Shown here: one piece after another, positions 36,852 to 46,241 of the stretch | Layout: every line of letters starts with the position of its first letter | Numbering within the stretch: position 1 is the first letter of the stretch | Assembly: GCF_963681195.1 (NCBI RefSeq) | Contig: NZ_OY808997.1 | Location: forward strand, 2,604,001 to 2,668,000 | Direction of reading: 5' to 3' | Length of the DNA stretch: 64,000 nt | Origin: Vibrio sp. 16 | Lineage (GTDB): Bacteria; Pseudomonadota; Gammaproteobacteria; Enterobacterales; Vibrionaceae | Translations under genes and position numbers: made by a program | The notes under the pieces: model-generated | The model's input: the letters and a program-made list of their open reading frames with translations, nothing else | The model's database searches: none | Told to the model about the DNA's origin: nothing

Positions 36852-37519
36852 TTATTGTCGGCCCAGTTCATTCTGAATTCTTCAATGTCATAAAATAAAT
36901 GGATGTTGTTTTTTATACTTCTATCACTTTCGTCCCACCATTTTGAGTTCATCAGGAACTCTATTTGCTCTTTTGTGAATCGGAAGCGTATTGTTTTTGC
37001 AGGAACTCCTGCGACAATGGCGTAAGGCTGAACATCTTTCGTGACTACCGCTCCAGCAGCAATTATTGCGCCGTTGCCAATAGTAACGCCTGGCAGTATA
37101 GTGCTATTAACACCTAACCAAACGTCATGGCCGATAGTAACCTTATCGTTATTATCTATAGTGATGTTTTTACTTATGAGTCCTCTTTTTTTTTCATATA
37201 AAAAAGGATGCGTTGAAATATAGCTTGTTGGGTGGTTAGATTTTGCAATAGTTACATTATCTCCTATTGAGCAAAAGTTCCCGATAGATGATAGTAACTG
37301 GTAAGAACCGTTGTTGAAAAACTGCTTATATCTGTATGTGTATTTTCCGACTGAAAATCCGAAATACTTATAAGCAATATATCTATATGTGTCTTTCTTA
37401 TCTAAGTAAAGCTTGCATAGCTTTCTAATAAATAAGCTCTGTTCATTCTTCGAAGATGCTATCTTTCTCCAAAGCTTGGAAATTATCCATTTGTCAAATT
37501 TGGTTAGAGGTTTTTTCAC
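36848..37519 (-). CDS. CatB-like hexapeptide acetyltransferase
   Basis: The 223-residue protein is a left-handed beta-helix acetyltransferase of the xenobiotic/sugar type. Visible are the hexapeptide segments IGNFCSIGDNVTIAK and VTIGHDVWLGVNSTILPGV, followed by IAAGAVVTKDV and VAGVPAKTIRFRF. It probably O-acetylates a core or O-antigen sugar. Like waaL it is AT-rich, and a run of nine A occurs in the coding strand near residue 110. It overlaps both waaF and waaL by 4 bases. Confidence 0.82.
   Translation of the reverse strand: MKKPLTKFDKWIISKLWRKIASSKNEQSLFIRKLCKLYLDKKDTYRYIAYKYFGFSVGKYTYRYKQFFNNGSYQLLSSIGNFCSIGDNVTIAKSNHPTSYISTHPFLYEKKRGLISKNITIDNNDKVTIGHDVWLGVNSTILPGVTIGNGAIIAAGAVVTKDVQPYAIVAGVPAKTIRFRFTKEQIEFLMNSKWWDESDRSIKNNIHLFYDIEEFRMNWADNK
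37186..37194. repeat. A9 tract (coding strand) in the acetyltransferase gene
   Basis: Nine T on the plus strand are nine A in the gene, read as E-K-K-R (GAA AAA AAA AGA). A one-base slip would shift the frame in the first half of the gene. Confidence 0.9.
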
Positions 37520-38547
37520 TCAGATAACCTATTAATTACGTTGGTTGGTGCAAGTTCTTTCAAGCACTTCAGATGCCCCAATGGACATTCGCGCTTAAAA
37601 CACGGACGGCACTCAATATCGGTACTGACAATATCCACTTTTTGCGCAAGCGGTGGTGTATATTTCGGTGACGTTGAACCATAAACCCCTACCACATGGC
37701 AACCTACCGCTGCAGCGACATGCATTAAGCCCGAATCATTGCTGACAACGCTTTGACATGCTGCTAATAGGTCTACCGCTTCAATTAGCGACGTTTTTCC
37801 AGCTAAGTCAAAACAAGCGGTTTGCTGCAGTGAGGTTAACTGCTGCTTTATTGACGATGTGGTTTGTTGATCTTTGGCTGAGCCAAACAGCCAAACTTGA
37901 TGGCCTCGATTAATCATTTCAGCGGCAACAGCAGCGTAGTGCTCAACTGGCCATTGCTTTGCAGGTCCAAACTCTGCGCCAGGACATAAACCTACCACCG
38001 ATTTATCTTGAGTCAGATTAAATTTCGCTAATGTGGAGGCTTGTATCGACTTATCTATTGATAAGCTAGGCTTAGGTTGTACATCAATGCCTCCCAGAGA
38101 CTGTGAGTTGATCATCTTTTCTCTTGGGTTGGCTAATGCGACGTACCGCTCGACCATGTACTGAAAGGCTTTTTTGTTTGGTCTTAGATCATTGAGTAGA
38201 CCATAGCGCATTTCTCCTTTCCACCCCGTTCTTACCGGTATTTTGGCAAACCAAGGAATGAGTGCGGATTTGGCTGAATTAGGTAAGACAAAAGCGTGAG
38301 TATAATGCTCATCAATCAGTGAGCGGCCAAGGCTCTTTCTCCCTGACCAGTTGAACTCGCCATGACCAAATGGCATTTCAATGGCTCTGTTGACTTCGGG
38401 CATTCTTTCTAAGATGGGCTTACACCAACCCGGCGCGATGACATCAATGATGGCGTCAGGAGATTGCTGCTTCAGCGTAATGTAGAGTGACTGTGACATC
38501 ACCATATCGCCCACCCAAGATGGGCCAATGACCAATATTTTTTTCAC
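37516..38547 (-). CDS. waaF: ADP-heptose:LPS heptosyltransferase II
   Basis: WaaF adds the second L-glycero-D-manno-heptose to the inner core. The 343 residues (E. coli 348) begin with GPSWVGDMVMSQSL and contain CPGAEFGPAKQWP and SNDSGLMHVAAAVG, the GT9 donor site. The C-terminal RPCFKRECPLGHLKCLKEL is typical of WaaF. It lies 18 bases downstream of the lpxM-like gene, in the hldD operon. Confidence 0.94.
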   Translation of the reverse strand: MKKILVIGPSWVGDMVMSQSLYITLKQQSPDAIIDVIAPGWCKPILERMPEVNRAIEMPFGHGEFNWSGRKSLGRSLIDEHYTHAFVLPNSAKSALIPWFAKIPVRTGWKGEMRYGLLNDLRPNKKAFQYMVERYVALANPREKMINSQSLGGIDVQPKPSLSIDKSIQASTLAKFNLTQDKSVVGLCPGAEFGPAKQWPVEHYAAVAAEMINRGHQVWLFGSAKDQQTTSSIKQQLTSLQQTACFDLAGKTSLIEAVDLLAACQSVVSNDSGLMHVAAAVGCHVVGVYGSTSPKYTPPLAQKVDIVSTDIECRPCFKRECPLGHLKCLKELAPTNVINRLSE

Positions 38548-38565
38548 GGTGCCTCGTTGTGATTT

Positions 38566-39531
38566 CTATAGTTTACCGCGCATTTCTCGGTAGAGGTTGC
38601 GACCATCTTGTTGGGTTCTGAGCAAGCGGAGAATCCACATATACTGATTAGGTGCTTTGGCGACAAAGTATTCAATTGCTTTATTCATCCCACGAGCATC
38701 GTCAGGATCACTGTCTTGCAGTTCGATTGGCGGCATAAATTCAATCGAATATTTGCCTGTACCAGGATCGATAGATGCGAACGTTGGGATTATTTTGGAC
38801 TTAGACAATTTCGCTAGCTTAGTTAACCCAGGTAAGGTCGCTTTCGTGGTAGCAAAAAAGTCGACAAACTCACTAAGTTCGGCACCATGATCTTGATCTG
38901 GAAGGTAGTAACCTAAGTAACCCTCTTTAATCGATTTGATAAAGGGTTTTATACCGCCAGAACGCTCATACACACGGCCGCCGTACTGGACACGCTGGCG
39001 ATGCATCAACCAGTCACTCACTGGGTTTTTCTGCTTCTTGGCCATGGCAGAAACGGGTAACCCTTTTGAAGCAAGCAAGACTGCGGGGATATCAATTGCC
39101 CAAGAATGAGGCACCAAAAGGATGACGTTTTCATTTTGCTCAGTGCAGTCGGTTAAGTGGTGTTCGTTAACTAAGGTACACTGACTTTGAAGCCATCTCG
39201 GGGAGCGTAAAGTGAGTAAACCGAAGCGCATCATAAACACACCCGCGGTTAGAAGTGTTTCATACACTAATTTTTCCCTCTCTTGCTCCGTTTTATCTGG
39301 GAAACAAAGAGAAAGGTTAACTCGAATATTATGCACTGCGCCTTTGCGTTTATTGACTAAACGAGAGGCGACTTGGTGCGCGATCCATTTATGTACTTTA
39401 ACTGGCAATAGCGATATCGGCAGAGAAACTAACACGCCTAGCCAAGTCCCCCAATATTTAGGCGCAAGAAAACCCCACTCAAAAGCGGGGTTGTATGCTT
39501 TCGGATCAAAATCGTTACGTGGTTTACTCAC
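38566..39531 (-). CDS. lpxM: Lipid A late acyltransferase, LpxM type
   Basis: LpxM (MsbB) adds the second secondary acyl chain to lipid A. The 321 residues have an N-terminal anchor (WGTWLGVLVSLPISLL) and the catalytic H-X4-D motif HSWAID near residue 141, the LpxM form, then GYYLPDQDHGAE and NQYMWILRLLRTQQDG. The family member at 13808 has H-X4-E, so the two probably act on different positions. It lies 12 bases downstream of hldD. The chain that is transferred is not deducible. Confidence 0.85.
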   Translation of the reverse strand: MSKPRNDFDPKAYNPAFEWGFLAPKYWGTWLGVLVSLPISLLPVKVHKWIAHQVASRLVNKRKGAVHNIRVNLSLCFPDKTEQEREKLVYETLLTAGVFMMRFGLLTLRSPRWLQSQCTLVNEHHLTDCTEQNENVILLVPHSWAIDIPAVLLASKGLPVSAMAKKQKNPVSDWLMHRQRVQYGGRVYERSGGIKPFIKSIKEGYLGYYLPDQDHGAELSEFVDFFATTKATLPGLTKLAKLSKSKIIPTFASIDPGTGKYSIEFMPPIELQDSDPDDARGMNKAIEYFVAKAPNQYMWILRLLRTQQDGRNLYREMRGKL

Positions 39532-39543
39532 AATGCGTCGCTT

Positions 39544-40485
39544 TTATTTGTTGATGATTGCCATGTACTCAGCGACACCCTGAGCAACAGATTTGAAGTT
39601 ATGGTCACAGCCTGCCGCTCGAAGTTTCGTCAAGTCAGCTTGAGTGTATTCTTGGTATGCGCCTTTTAGGTGTTCGGGGAATGGAATAGTCTCAACTTCA
39701 CCTTTCCCATGATAGGCGATAACCGCTTTGGCGACTTCCTCAAAAGACTCAGCGTTGCCTGTTCCTAGATTGAAAATACCAGAAACGCCGTGCTGCAAGA
39801 ACCATAGGTTTACATCAGCGACATCGCCTACGTAAACAAAATCGCGCTTGAACTGTTCGCTACCCTCAAACAACTTAGGATTCTCACCTGCATTCATTTG
39901 GTTATTTAGGTGGAAGGCTACCGAAGCCATCGAACCTTTGTGCTGTTCACGAGGGCCATAAACATTGAAGTAACGGAAACCAGTGACCTGAGATAGTGTT
40001 TCGCCATGCGCTTCGGCATCTTCCCAAATACGGCGAACGTAGTTGTCAAACTGCTGTTTTGAGTAGCCGTATACGTTTAACGCACCTTCATACTCTTTTT
40101 CCTCGATGAAGGTATCTGTTTCGCCATAGGTTGCAGCGGAAGAGGCATAAAGGAAAGGGATCTCTCGTTCTAAACAGTAGTGCAACAGTTCCTTTGAGTA
40201 CTCATAGTTATTGAGCATCATGTATTTACCATCCCACTCTGTTGTGGCAGAGCAAGCGCCTTCATGGAAAATCGCCTCGATTGGGCCAAAATTTTCACCA
40301 GACATGATCTGAACCAAGAAGTCATCGCGATCCATGTAATCTGAGATGTCTAGATCAACCAGGTTCTGAAATTTTCTACCATTTTTCAGGTTGTCCACGA
40401 CTAGGATGTCGTTGATGCCTTGGTCATTAAGCGCTTTTACGATGTTGCTGCCAATCATGCCAGCACCGCCAGTTACGATGATCAT
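39544..40485 (-). CDS. hldD: ADP-L-glycero-D-manno-heptose 6-epimerase
   Basis: HldD converts ADP-D-glycero- to ADP-L-glycero-D-manno-heptose, the donor for WaaF. The 313 residues (E. coli 310) begin [16 protein letters not shown] (NADP site) and contain SSAATYGE and YGYSKQQFD, with the catalytic Tyr and Lys. It heads the core operon and marks the border: the O-antigen/capsule locus begins on its other side, as in V. cholerae (rfaD/gmhD). Confidence 0.95.
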   Translation of the reverse strand: MIIVTGGAGMIGSNIVKALNDQGINDILVVDNLKNGRKFQNLVDLDISDYMDRDDFLVQIMSGENFGPIEAIFHEGACSATTEWDGKYMMLNNYEYSKELLHYCLEREIPFLYASSAATYGETDTFIEEKEYEGALNVYGYSKQQFDNYVRRIWEDAEAHGETLSQVTGFRYFNVYGPREQHKGSMASVAFHLNNQMNAGENPKLFEGSEQFKRDFVYVGDVADVNLWFLQHGVSGIFNLGTGNAESFEEVAKAVIAYHGKGEVETIPFPEHLKGAYQEYTQADLTKLRAAGCDHNFKSVAQGVAEYMAIINK

Positions 40486-40516
40486 ATAGTTTCAACTCTA
40501 GTTAAAAAACGGGGCA

Positions 40517-40556
40517 AGTATACCATGGCGTCTAATCAAGGACCATTGAGATTAGA
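40517..40556. promoter_or_regulatory. Divergent control region of hldD and rmlB with an inverted repeat
   Basis: TCTAATC (40531-40537) and GATTAGA (40550-40556) are inverted repeats 12 bases apart. On the minus strand TATACT (40517-40522) may be the -10 box of hldD, putting the repeat near its -35 region. I found no ops element in the 224 bases between the genes. Confidence 0.35.
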
Positions 40557-40709
40557 TTTACGCGATGCTAGTGCTCGGCGACTCTATATAAGTTACAATG
40601 GTCGATATGTCATCCTAACAGCATGCACGTAAGAGTTTCGTCTGCAAATATAGTCGATCTGGTGTGAGATGGTTTTAGGTAACAATGTAGCGTAATTCAA
40701 GGTGTATAA

Positions 40710-41768
40710 ATGAAAATTCTGGTTACTGGTGGTGCTGGCTTTATAGGTTCTGCAGTTATTAGGCATATTATCAATGAAACGCAGGATAGCGTCGTAAACC
40801 TAGATAAATTAACGTACGCCGGTAACCTAGAGTCACTTCACGAAGTCGAGTCAAGTGCACGTTACCAGTTTGAATGCGTGGACATCTGTGATCGAAGTAG
40901 ATTAGAACGTGTTTTTGATGAACACCAACCTGATATCGTGATGCACTTAGCTGCTGAGTCTCATGTTGATCGCTCAATTGATGGTCCTGCCGCGTTTATA
41001 GAAACCAATATTATTGGTACATATACATTGTTAGAAACAGCGCGCCGCTATTGGCAGTCATTGCCCTTAGAAAAAAAGCGTGGGTTTCGTTTTCATCATA
41101 TTTCTACAGATGAAGTGTATGGCGATTTGGTTGATGCAGAGTCCTTATTCACTGAGCTCACTCCGTACGCTCCTTCATCCCCGTATTCTGCTTCGAAAGC
41201 ATCAAGTGATCACCTTGTTAGAGCTTGGTTGAGAACATTTGGATTCCCAACATTGGTTACTAATTGCTCCAACAACTACGGCCCATATCATTTTCCTGAA
41301 AAACTCATACCGCTAATGATCTTAAACGCCTTGGAAGGGAAAGCGCTGCCTGTTTACGGTGATGGTAAGCAAATCCGAGATTGGTTATATGTGGAAGATC
41401 ATGCTCGTGCTCTTTATATGGTTGCAACGAAAGGTGAGGTTGGTGAAACCTATAATATCGGTGGCCATAATGAACTCACTAACCTTGAAGTTGTGCATAA
41501 AATATGTGAGTTAATGGAAGAACTGTGTCCAGATAAGCCAAAAGGGGTAGGTGCCTACTCTGAACTGATTGCGTTTGTTGAGGATAGACCTGGACATGAT
41601 ATTCGTTACGCTATCGATGCATCTAAAATTGAACGTGAGTTGGGATGGAAGCCTGAGGAAACATTTGAGTCCGGTATTCGAAAAACCGTACGCTGGTATT
41701 TGAGCAATAGAGTCTGGTGGGAGCGCGTTCAAGATGGTTCATACAACCGAGAACGGTTAGGCCGCTAG
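40710..41768 (+). CDS. rmlB: dTDP-glucose 4,6-dehydratase
   Basis: RmlB makes dTDP-4-keto-6-deoxyglucose from dTDP-glucose. The 352 residues begin [19 protein letters not shown] and have [22 protein letters not shown] (catalytic Asp-Glu) and [15 protein letters not shown] with the Tyr-Lys pair. It is the first gene of the plus-strand O-antigen block. No rmlC or rmlD is in the window; WecE instead uses the product, so the route leads to dTDP-Fuc4N and not to rhamnose. Confidence 0.95.
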   Translation: MKILVTGGAGFIGSAVIRHIINETQDSVVNLDKLTYAGNLESLHEVESSARYQFECVDICDRSRLERVFDEHQPDIVMHLAAESHVDRSIDGPAAFIETNIIGTYTLLETARRYWQSLPLEKKRGFRFHHISTDEVYGDLVDAESLFTELTPYAPSSPYSASKASSDHLVRAWLRTFGFPTLVTNCSNNYGPYHFPEKLIPLMILNALEGKALPVYGDGKQIRDWLYVEDHARALYMVATKGEVGETYNIGGHNELTNLEVVHKICELMEELCPDKPKGVGAYSELIAFVEDRPGHDIRYAIDASKIERELGWKPEETFESGIRKTVRWYLSNRVWWERVQDGSYNRERLGR

Positions 41769-41835
41769 CCAGTTAGTACAAAAAGTTTGTTTTACAAAAC
41801 GTTAAAAATTAAGAAAAAGTTTGGTTAGGCAAAGT

Positions 41836-42717
41836 ATGATGAAAGGTATTATTTTAGCTGGTGGCTCTGGTACCCGCCTTTACCCAATAACCATGGGGGT
41901 GTCTAAACAGCTATTACCCATTTATGATAAACCAATGATCTACTACCCGTTATCAGTACTTATGCTCGCGGGTATTAAAGATGTTTTGATTATCACGACT
42001 CCTGAGGACCGTAATAGTTTTGAACGCTTGTTAGGTGACGGTAGCCAATTTGGAATCCATTTAGAATATGCTGAGCAACCTTCTCCTGACGGACTAGCGC
42101 AAGCTTTTATCATTGGTGAAGAGTTTATAGGTAAAGATAGTGTATGTTTAGTGCTGGGTGACAACATATTCTGGGGGCAGGGTTTTTCTCCTAAATTAAC
42201 GAAGGCAGCCAAAAATAAAACTGGTGCAACGGTATTTGGTTATGAAGTTGGGGATCCCGAACGTTTTGGTATCGTTGAGTTTGACGAAGACTTTAGTGTG
42301 TTATCGATTGAAGAGAAACCCGAAGTCCCACGCTCTAATTTTGCTGTAACAGGGCTTTATTTTTACGATAACTCTGTTATCGAAATTGCTAAAAATGTGA
42401 AGCCGTCAGAGAGAGGGGAGTTGGAGATAACGGCTATCAACCAAGAATACTTAGAGCGGGGCGAGTTGACTGTAGAGTTATTAGGCCGAGGTTTCGCTTG
42501 GCTGGATACAGGCACTCATGAAAGCTTACTAGAGGCTGCAAGTTTCGTTCATACCATTGAAAAACGTCAAGGCTACAAGATTGCATGTTTAGAGGAGATT
42601 GCGCTTAACCAAGGCTGGATCTCTAGAGAAGATATTGACCATACCGCAAAACGATTGTCTAAGAATAGTTATGGTCAGTACCTGAATTCAGTGTTATCGC
42701 GAGATAAAATCAGTTGA
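41836..42717 (+). CDS. rmlA: Glucose-1-phosphate thymidylyltransferase
   Basis: RmlA makes dTDP-glucose from glucose 1-phosphate and dTTP. The 293 residues equal the E. coli RmlA length and have [43 protein letters not shown] and [23 protein letters not shown] at 41821 would add five residues, but the ATG at 41836 gives the family start. The stop overlaps the start of the next gene. Confidence 0.95.
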   Translation: MMKGIILAGGSGTRLYPITMGVSKQLLPIYDKPMIYYPLSVLMLAGIKDVLIITTPEDRNSFERLLGDGSQFGIHLEYAEQPSPDGLAQAFIIGEEFIGKDSVCLVLGDNIFWGQGFSPKLTKAAKNKTGATVFGYEVGDPERFGIVEFDEDFSVLSIEEKPEVPRSNFAVTGLYFYDNSVIEIAKNVKPSERGELEITAINQEYLERGELTVELLGRGFAWLDTGTHESLLEAASFVHTIEKRQGYKIACLEEIALNQGWISREDIDHTAKRLSKNSYGQYLNSVLSRDKIS

Positions 42718-43766
42718 GTACGTTACATGTAATGGAGCTAGAAAAGTTCACTCCACCGATAATAGATTTCTTACGTAAAGAATTTCCCACTAAAAGACAG
42801 CAGTTTTTTACTTTTGGGGATGACAAAAAATATCCCTATGTGGATGGTAGTGATTTATATTATGCTGGGAATTACAAATCTAGGATAAAAAAGATTTTTA
42901 ATCTTCATTTTCCATTAATTAGCAAAGCTTACAAATGTGACAAAATTGTTTTCCATGGTTTGTTTGATTTCTACATATTATTGATTCTCTTTTTTAACCC
43001 TTGGTTGTTGAAAAAAAGTTATTGGATAATTATGGGGGGGGACCTGCATAATTGCTTGAAAGTCAGCAGCATAAAAATCAAGATTAAAAATGTCATTAGA
43101 AAATTTGTTTTTAGGAATATGAGCGGCCTTGTCACATATATCGATGGAGATGTAGATATTCTTAGGAAGTGGTGTGGCGCTAAAGGGAAGTATATTCGTT
43201 GCTTATGTTATCTAACAAATACAGTTTCAGGGGTTAATCAATCCAGAACAAAACACCCAGATTCAAATTTCAATGTTTTGTTAGGGAATTCTGCTGATCC
43301 ATCGAATAACCATCTGGAGATCTTCGAAAAGATAGATAATATTAATAATAGTGTTAATAAAATAGTTGTTCCTTTAACTTATGGTGATAGTTCTTATCGA
43401 GATAAGGTTATAGAAAAAGGTATAGAATTATTTGGAAATAAGTTTTTCCCTATCATAGAACATCTTCCATTAGATGACTATAAGAGAGAGATAATTAATA
43501 CGACTGATGTTGCAATCTTTGCTCATGACAGGCAGCAAGCTATGGGGAATACAATTTCATTGCTGGCAATGCAAAAGGTAGTTGTTATGAAGGCTAGTAC
43601 TCCACAATATAAGCTCCTTAAGGAAATTGGAGTAAAGGTTATTGATTTTGAAACGTTAAGTAAATCTGATTTGAAGTGTTTTTCAAGCTTCGAAACTAAT
43701 AGGGAATTGGTTGAGGATTTCTTTAGTTACGATAACCTAAAAAATCAGTGGGGAAATTTGCTATGA
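42714..43766 (+). CDS. WecF-like (GT56) dTDP-Fuc4N transferase
   Basis: WecF (RffT) adds Fuc4NAc from its dTDP donor to lipid II of enterobacterial common antigen. This 350-residue protein (E. coli 359) follows the same plan: a segment [19 protein letters not shown] near residue 190 parallels VGNSGDRSNEHI of WecF, and [20 protein letters not shown] and the aromatic-Ala motif [15 protein letters not shown] follow. The TTG start overlaps the rmlA stop; an ATG at 42732 is the alternative. The gene is strongly AT-rich and contains a G8 tract. Together with rmlA, rmlB and wecE it points to Fuc4N as the donor sugar. Confidence 0.8.
   Translation: MSTLHVMELEKFTPPIIDFLRKEFPTKRQQFFTFGDDKKYPYVDGSDLYYAGNYKSRIKKIFNLHFPLISKAYKCDKIVFHGLFDFYILLILFFNPWLLKKSYWIIMGGDLHNCLKVSSIKIKIKNVIRKFVFRNMSGLVTYIDGDVDILRKWCGAKGKYIRCLCYLTNTVSGVNQSRTKHPDSNFNVLLGNSADPSNNHLEIFEKIDNINNSVNKIVVPLTYGDSSYRDKVIEKGIELFGNKFFPIIEHLPLDDYKREIINTTDVAIFAHDRQQAMGNTISLLAMQKVVVMKASTPQYKLLKEIGVKVIDFETLSKSDLKCFSSFETNRELVEDFFSYDNLKNQWGNLL
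43034..43041. repeat. G8 tract in the WecF-like gene
   Basis: Eight G lie within codons for M-G-G-D in an otherwise AT-rich gene. Long G runs are rare in such sequence and are known slip sites. Confidence 0.9.
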
Positions 43767-44413
43767 GAAAGGTGGTTTTTTTAGTTTCTGGGAATGGTGG
43801 GAACCTTAAAGCGTTTGATTTATATTTGTCTAAAGCATCGTTAACTGACAGTGTGAAATTATACTGTATTGCAGATAGAGAGTGTCGAGCTTTTCATTTT
43901 TGCAAAGAAAAAAATATAGATTCATTTTGTATTGAGTATAATAAGAATAACAATCTGCAACTTAAGGTATTGTTAGAAAAAATTAAACCTGATTTGATTG
44001 TTACAAACTGGAACAAGATAATTGATAAAGATCTTGTAGGTGAATATAGAGGGAAGCTAGTTAACCTTCACTATTCGTTGTTGCCTTTATATGGTGGTTT
44101 TATTGGGGTTAAGCCAATAGATATAGCATATGAATACGGGAACTTCATTGGAGTCACAACTCATGAAGTTGATGAAGGTGTAGATTCTGGTCCTATTCTT
44201 ACGCAATCTATTTATAGAAATGAATATACATTAATGGAATCTTATGAAAAATCATTTAGATCTGGTGCTTTAATGTTGATTTCAGATTTGTTGACCAAAC
44301 TCAATATTACTTATGGGCAATCTGTTAGAAATTTCGAAGATATAGAATTTTTCCCAAGTTTAAATCTTGATATATCGATAGTTAACGATGATTATTGGAA
44401 GGTTATAAAATGA
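43763..44413 (+). CDS. PurN-like sugar N-formyltransferase
   Basis: The 216-residue protein has the N10-formyltetrahydrofolate transferase fold of PurN: VSGNGGNLKAF at the N-terminus, NLHYSLLPLYGG with the catalytic Asn and His near residues 100 and 102, and GVTTHEVDEGVDSGPIL with the catalytic Asp near 138. The house-keeping PurN would not be in a polysaccharide operon, and the sequence is diverged, so a sugar amine is the likely acceptor, with dTDP-Fuc4N or the finished glycan the best candidate. It overlaps the genes before and after by ATGA. Confidence 0.82.
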   Translation: MRKVVFLVSGNGGNLKAFDLYLSKASLTDSVKLYCIADRECRAFHFCKEKNIDSFCIEYNKNNNLQLKVLLEKIKPDLIVTNWNKIIDKDLVGEYRGKLVNLHYSLLPLYGGFIGVKPIDIAYEYGNFIGVTTHEVDEGVDSGPILTQSIYRNEYTLMESYEKSFRSGALMLISDLLTKLNITYGQSVRNFEDIEFFPSLNLDISIVNDDYWKVIK

Positions 44414-45093
44414 AAGTTGCAATTCTTCAATCTAACTACATTCCGTGGAAAGGTGTCTTCGATATGATAAATCAGGTCGATACTTTTGTTTTTTTTGAAG
44501 ATGTTGATTATACGAGCAGGGATTGGAGGACTAGAAATAAAATTAGAGGGACAAACTCAGATACATGGCTAACCGTTCCTGTTAAAAAGGCTCCAAGAGG
44601 TACAAAGATTAGTGAAATAACCATTGTTCAAGATAATTGGGCCAAAAAACATAAAAAAACGATCGTTCAATCTTATAGTAAAGCTCCTTATTTTGAAGAA
44701 TATAAATACATTCTTGATGAAATATATGACAGAAAATGGTCAAACTTATCAGAATTTAATATCTATACTACAAAGCTTATTTGTAAGGTGCTTGGGATTG
44801 AATGTAAGTTTGTTAACTCTAAAGACCTCGCCTCAGAAGGAAAGAAAGACGATAAGCTATTAAGTATATGCGAAATATTAGGTGCTAGTGAATATTTATC
44901 AGGACCTGCTGCGATGGACTACATCGATCCCGAAAAGTTCTTACAAAAGAATATTAAACTGAGCTTTATGGATTATAGTAAATATAGAGAATACGATCAA
45001 TTTCATGGCGGGTTTGAACACTATGTATCCGTCCTGGATCTTATATTTAACTGTGGTGATAATGCAAAGTACTATATTGAAAATAAATTATGA
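44410..45093 (+). CDS. WbqC family protein
   Basis: This 227-residue protein belongs to the WbqC family, found in O-antigen and other glycan loci; the reaction is not well known to me. It begins KVAILQSNYIPWKGVFDMI and continues with FFEDVDYTSRDWRTRNKIRG, then WLTVPVK and the late motif YLSGPAAMDYI, all typical of the family. It overlaps the formyltransferase gene and wecE by ATGA, so it is made together with them. It could act on the Fuc4N-derived sugar or its nucleotide. Confidence 0.8.
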   Translation: MKVAILQSNYIPWKGVFDMINQVDTFVFFEDVDYTSRDWRTRNKIRGTNSDTWLTVPVKKAPRGTKISEITIVQDNWAKKHKKTIVQSYSKAPYFEEYKYILDEIYDRKWSNLSEFNIYTTKLICKVLGIECKFVNSKDLASEGKKDDKLLSICEILGASEYLSGPAAMDYIDPEKFLQKNIKLSFMDYSKYREYDQFHGGFEHYVSVLDLIFNCGDNAKYYIENKL

Positions 45094-46226
45094 TAAAATT
45101 TAACAATCCACCAGTTACTGGTTTCGAATCCGAGCATATAAAAAAGGCAATCGAACTTGGTTCGCTTTGTGGTGATGGGGCATATACTCACCAATGTCAG
45201 CAATGGTTTGAATCTCATACTGGCTCTCAGAAAACGCTGTTAACCCCTTCGTGTACTGCTGCTTTGGAAATGGCAGCCATACTCATAGACATTCAACCAG
45301 GTGATGAAGTGATTATGCCTAGTTATACGTTTGTGAGTACTGCAAATGCTTTCGTGCTTAGAGGAGCAAAAATTGTTTTTGTGGATATTCGTCGTGACAC
45401 GATGAATATTGATGAGATGTTAATTGAAGAAGCGATAACAGACAAAACGAAAGCGATAGTACCAGTACATTATGCTGGTGTTGCTTGTGAGATGGATAGC
45501 ATCATGGCTTTGGCTGAAAAGTACGGGTTATATGTAATTGAAGATGCGGCTCAGGGTGTTATGTCCTCTTATAAAGGTCGAGCATTGGGTAGCATTGGAC
45601 ACTTAGCTGCTTTTAGTTTTCATGAAACTAAGAACTACACCAGTGGTGGGGAAGGTGGATTGTTACTAATAAATGATGAGGCATTTGTCGAACGAGCCCA
45701 AATTATTCGAGAGAAAGGTACTAATAGAAGTCAGTTTTTCCGAGGAATGGTAGATAAATATAGTTGGGTTGACTTAGGTAGCAGCTTCTTGCCTTCGGAG
45801 CTTCAAGCTGCATATTTGTGGGGACAGCTCTTACATGCGAATGATATTAATGAGGATCGACTGAATTCATGGGGTAAGTATTATTCTGGGTTACAGGATC
45901 TGGAGAGAAACGGCCATATACAACTACCTAAGGTTTCTTCGCATTGCTTGCACAATGCACATATGTTCCATATCCGAACAAAGAGTTTGAGTGAAAGATC
46001 TCAGTTGATTGCCCATTTAAAAGAAGACAATATCCAATCTACATTTCATTACGTGCCATTACACTCTGCAAAAGCAGCAGAGAGGTTTGCCTGTTTTCAT
46101 GGTGTTGATAGGTATACAACATCAGAAAGCGATAAGCTGGTTAGATTGCCTATGTGGTATGGTTTGAGCGCTTCGGAGATTGATGCTGTGGTAGCTTCGA
46201 TTAAGCGTTTTTATTCAAAACTATAG
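45090..46226 (+). CDS. wecE: dTDP-4-amino-4,6-dideoxygalactose transaminase
   Basis: WecE (RffA) turns dTDP-4-keto-6-deoxyglucose into dTDP-Fuc4N with glutamate and PLP. The 378 residues (E. coli 376) are very close to the E. coli enzyme over LLTPSCTAALEMAA, IQPGDEVIMPSYTFVSTANA, EDAAQGVMSSYKGRALG and SFHETKNYTSGGEGG, where the Lys binds PLP. In E. coli it works with WecD acetyltransferase; no wecD is in the window and the PurN-like protein could take its place. GC content returns toward normal here, unlike the three genes before it. Confidence 0.95.
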   Translation: MIKFNNPPVTGFESEHIKKAIELGSLCGDGAYTHQCQQWFESHTGSQKTLLTPSCTAALEMAAILIDIQPGDEVIMPSYTFVSTANAFVLRGAKIVFVDIRRDTMNIDEMLIEEAITDKTKAIVPVHYAGVACEMDSIMALAEKYGLYVIEDAAQGVMSSYKGRALGSIGHLAAFSFHETKNYTSGGEGGLLLINDEAFVERAQIIREKGTNRSQFFRGMVDKYSWVDLGSSFLPSELQAAYLWGQLLHANDINEDRLNSWGKYYSGLQDLERNGHIQLPKVSSHCLHNAHMFHIRTKSLSERSQLIAHLKEDNIQSTFHYVPLHSAKAAERFACFHGVDRYTTSESDKLVRLPMWYGLSASEIDAVVASIKRFYSKL

Positions 46227-46241
46227 TAGGTAATAGAGGTT

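Noticed and set aside
42714..45093. AT-rich stretch as a possible insertion sequence or prophage piece
   Set aside because: All three frames are intact glycan genes with ATGA overlaps; no transposase, integrase or terminal repeat was found.
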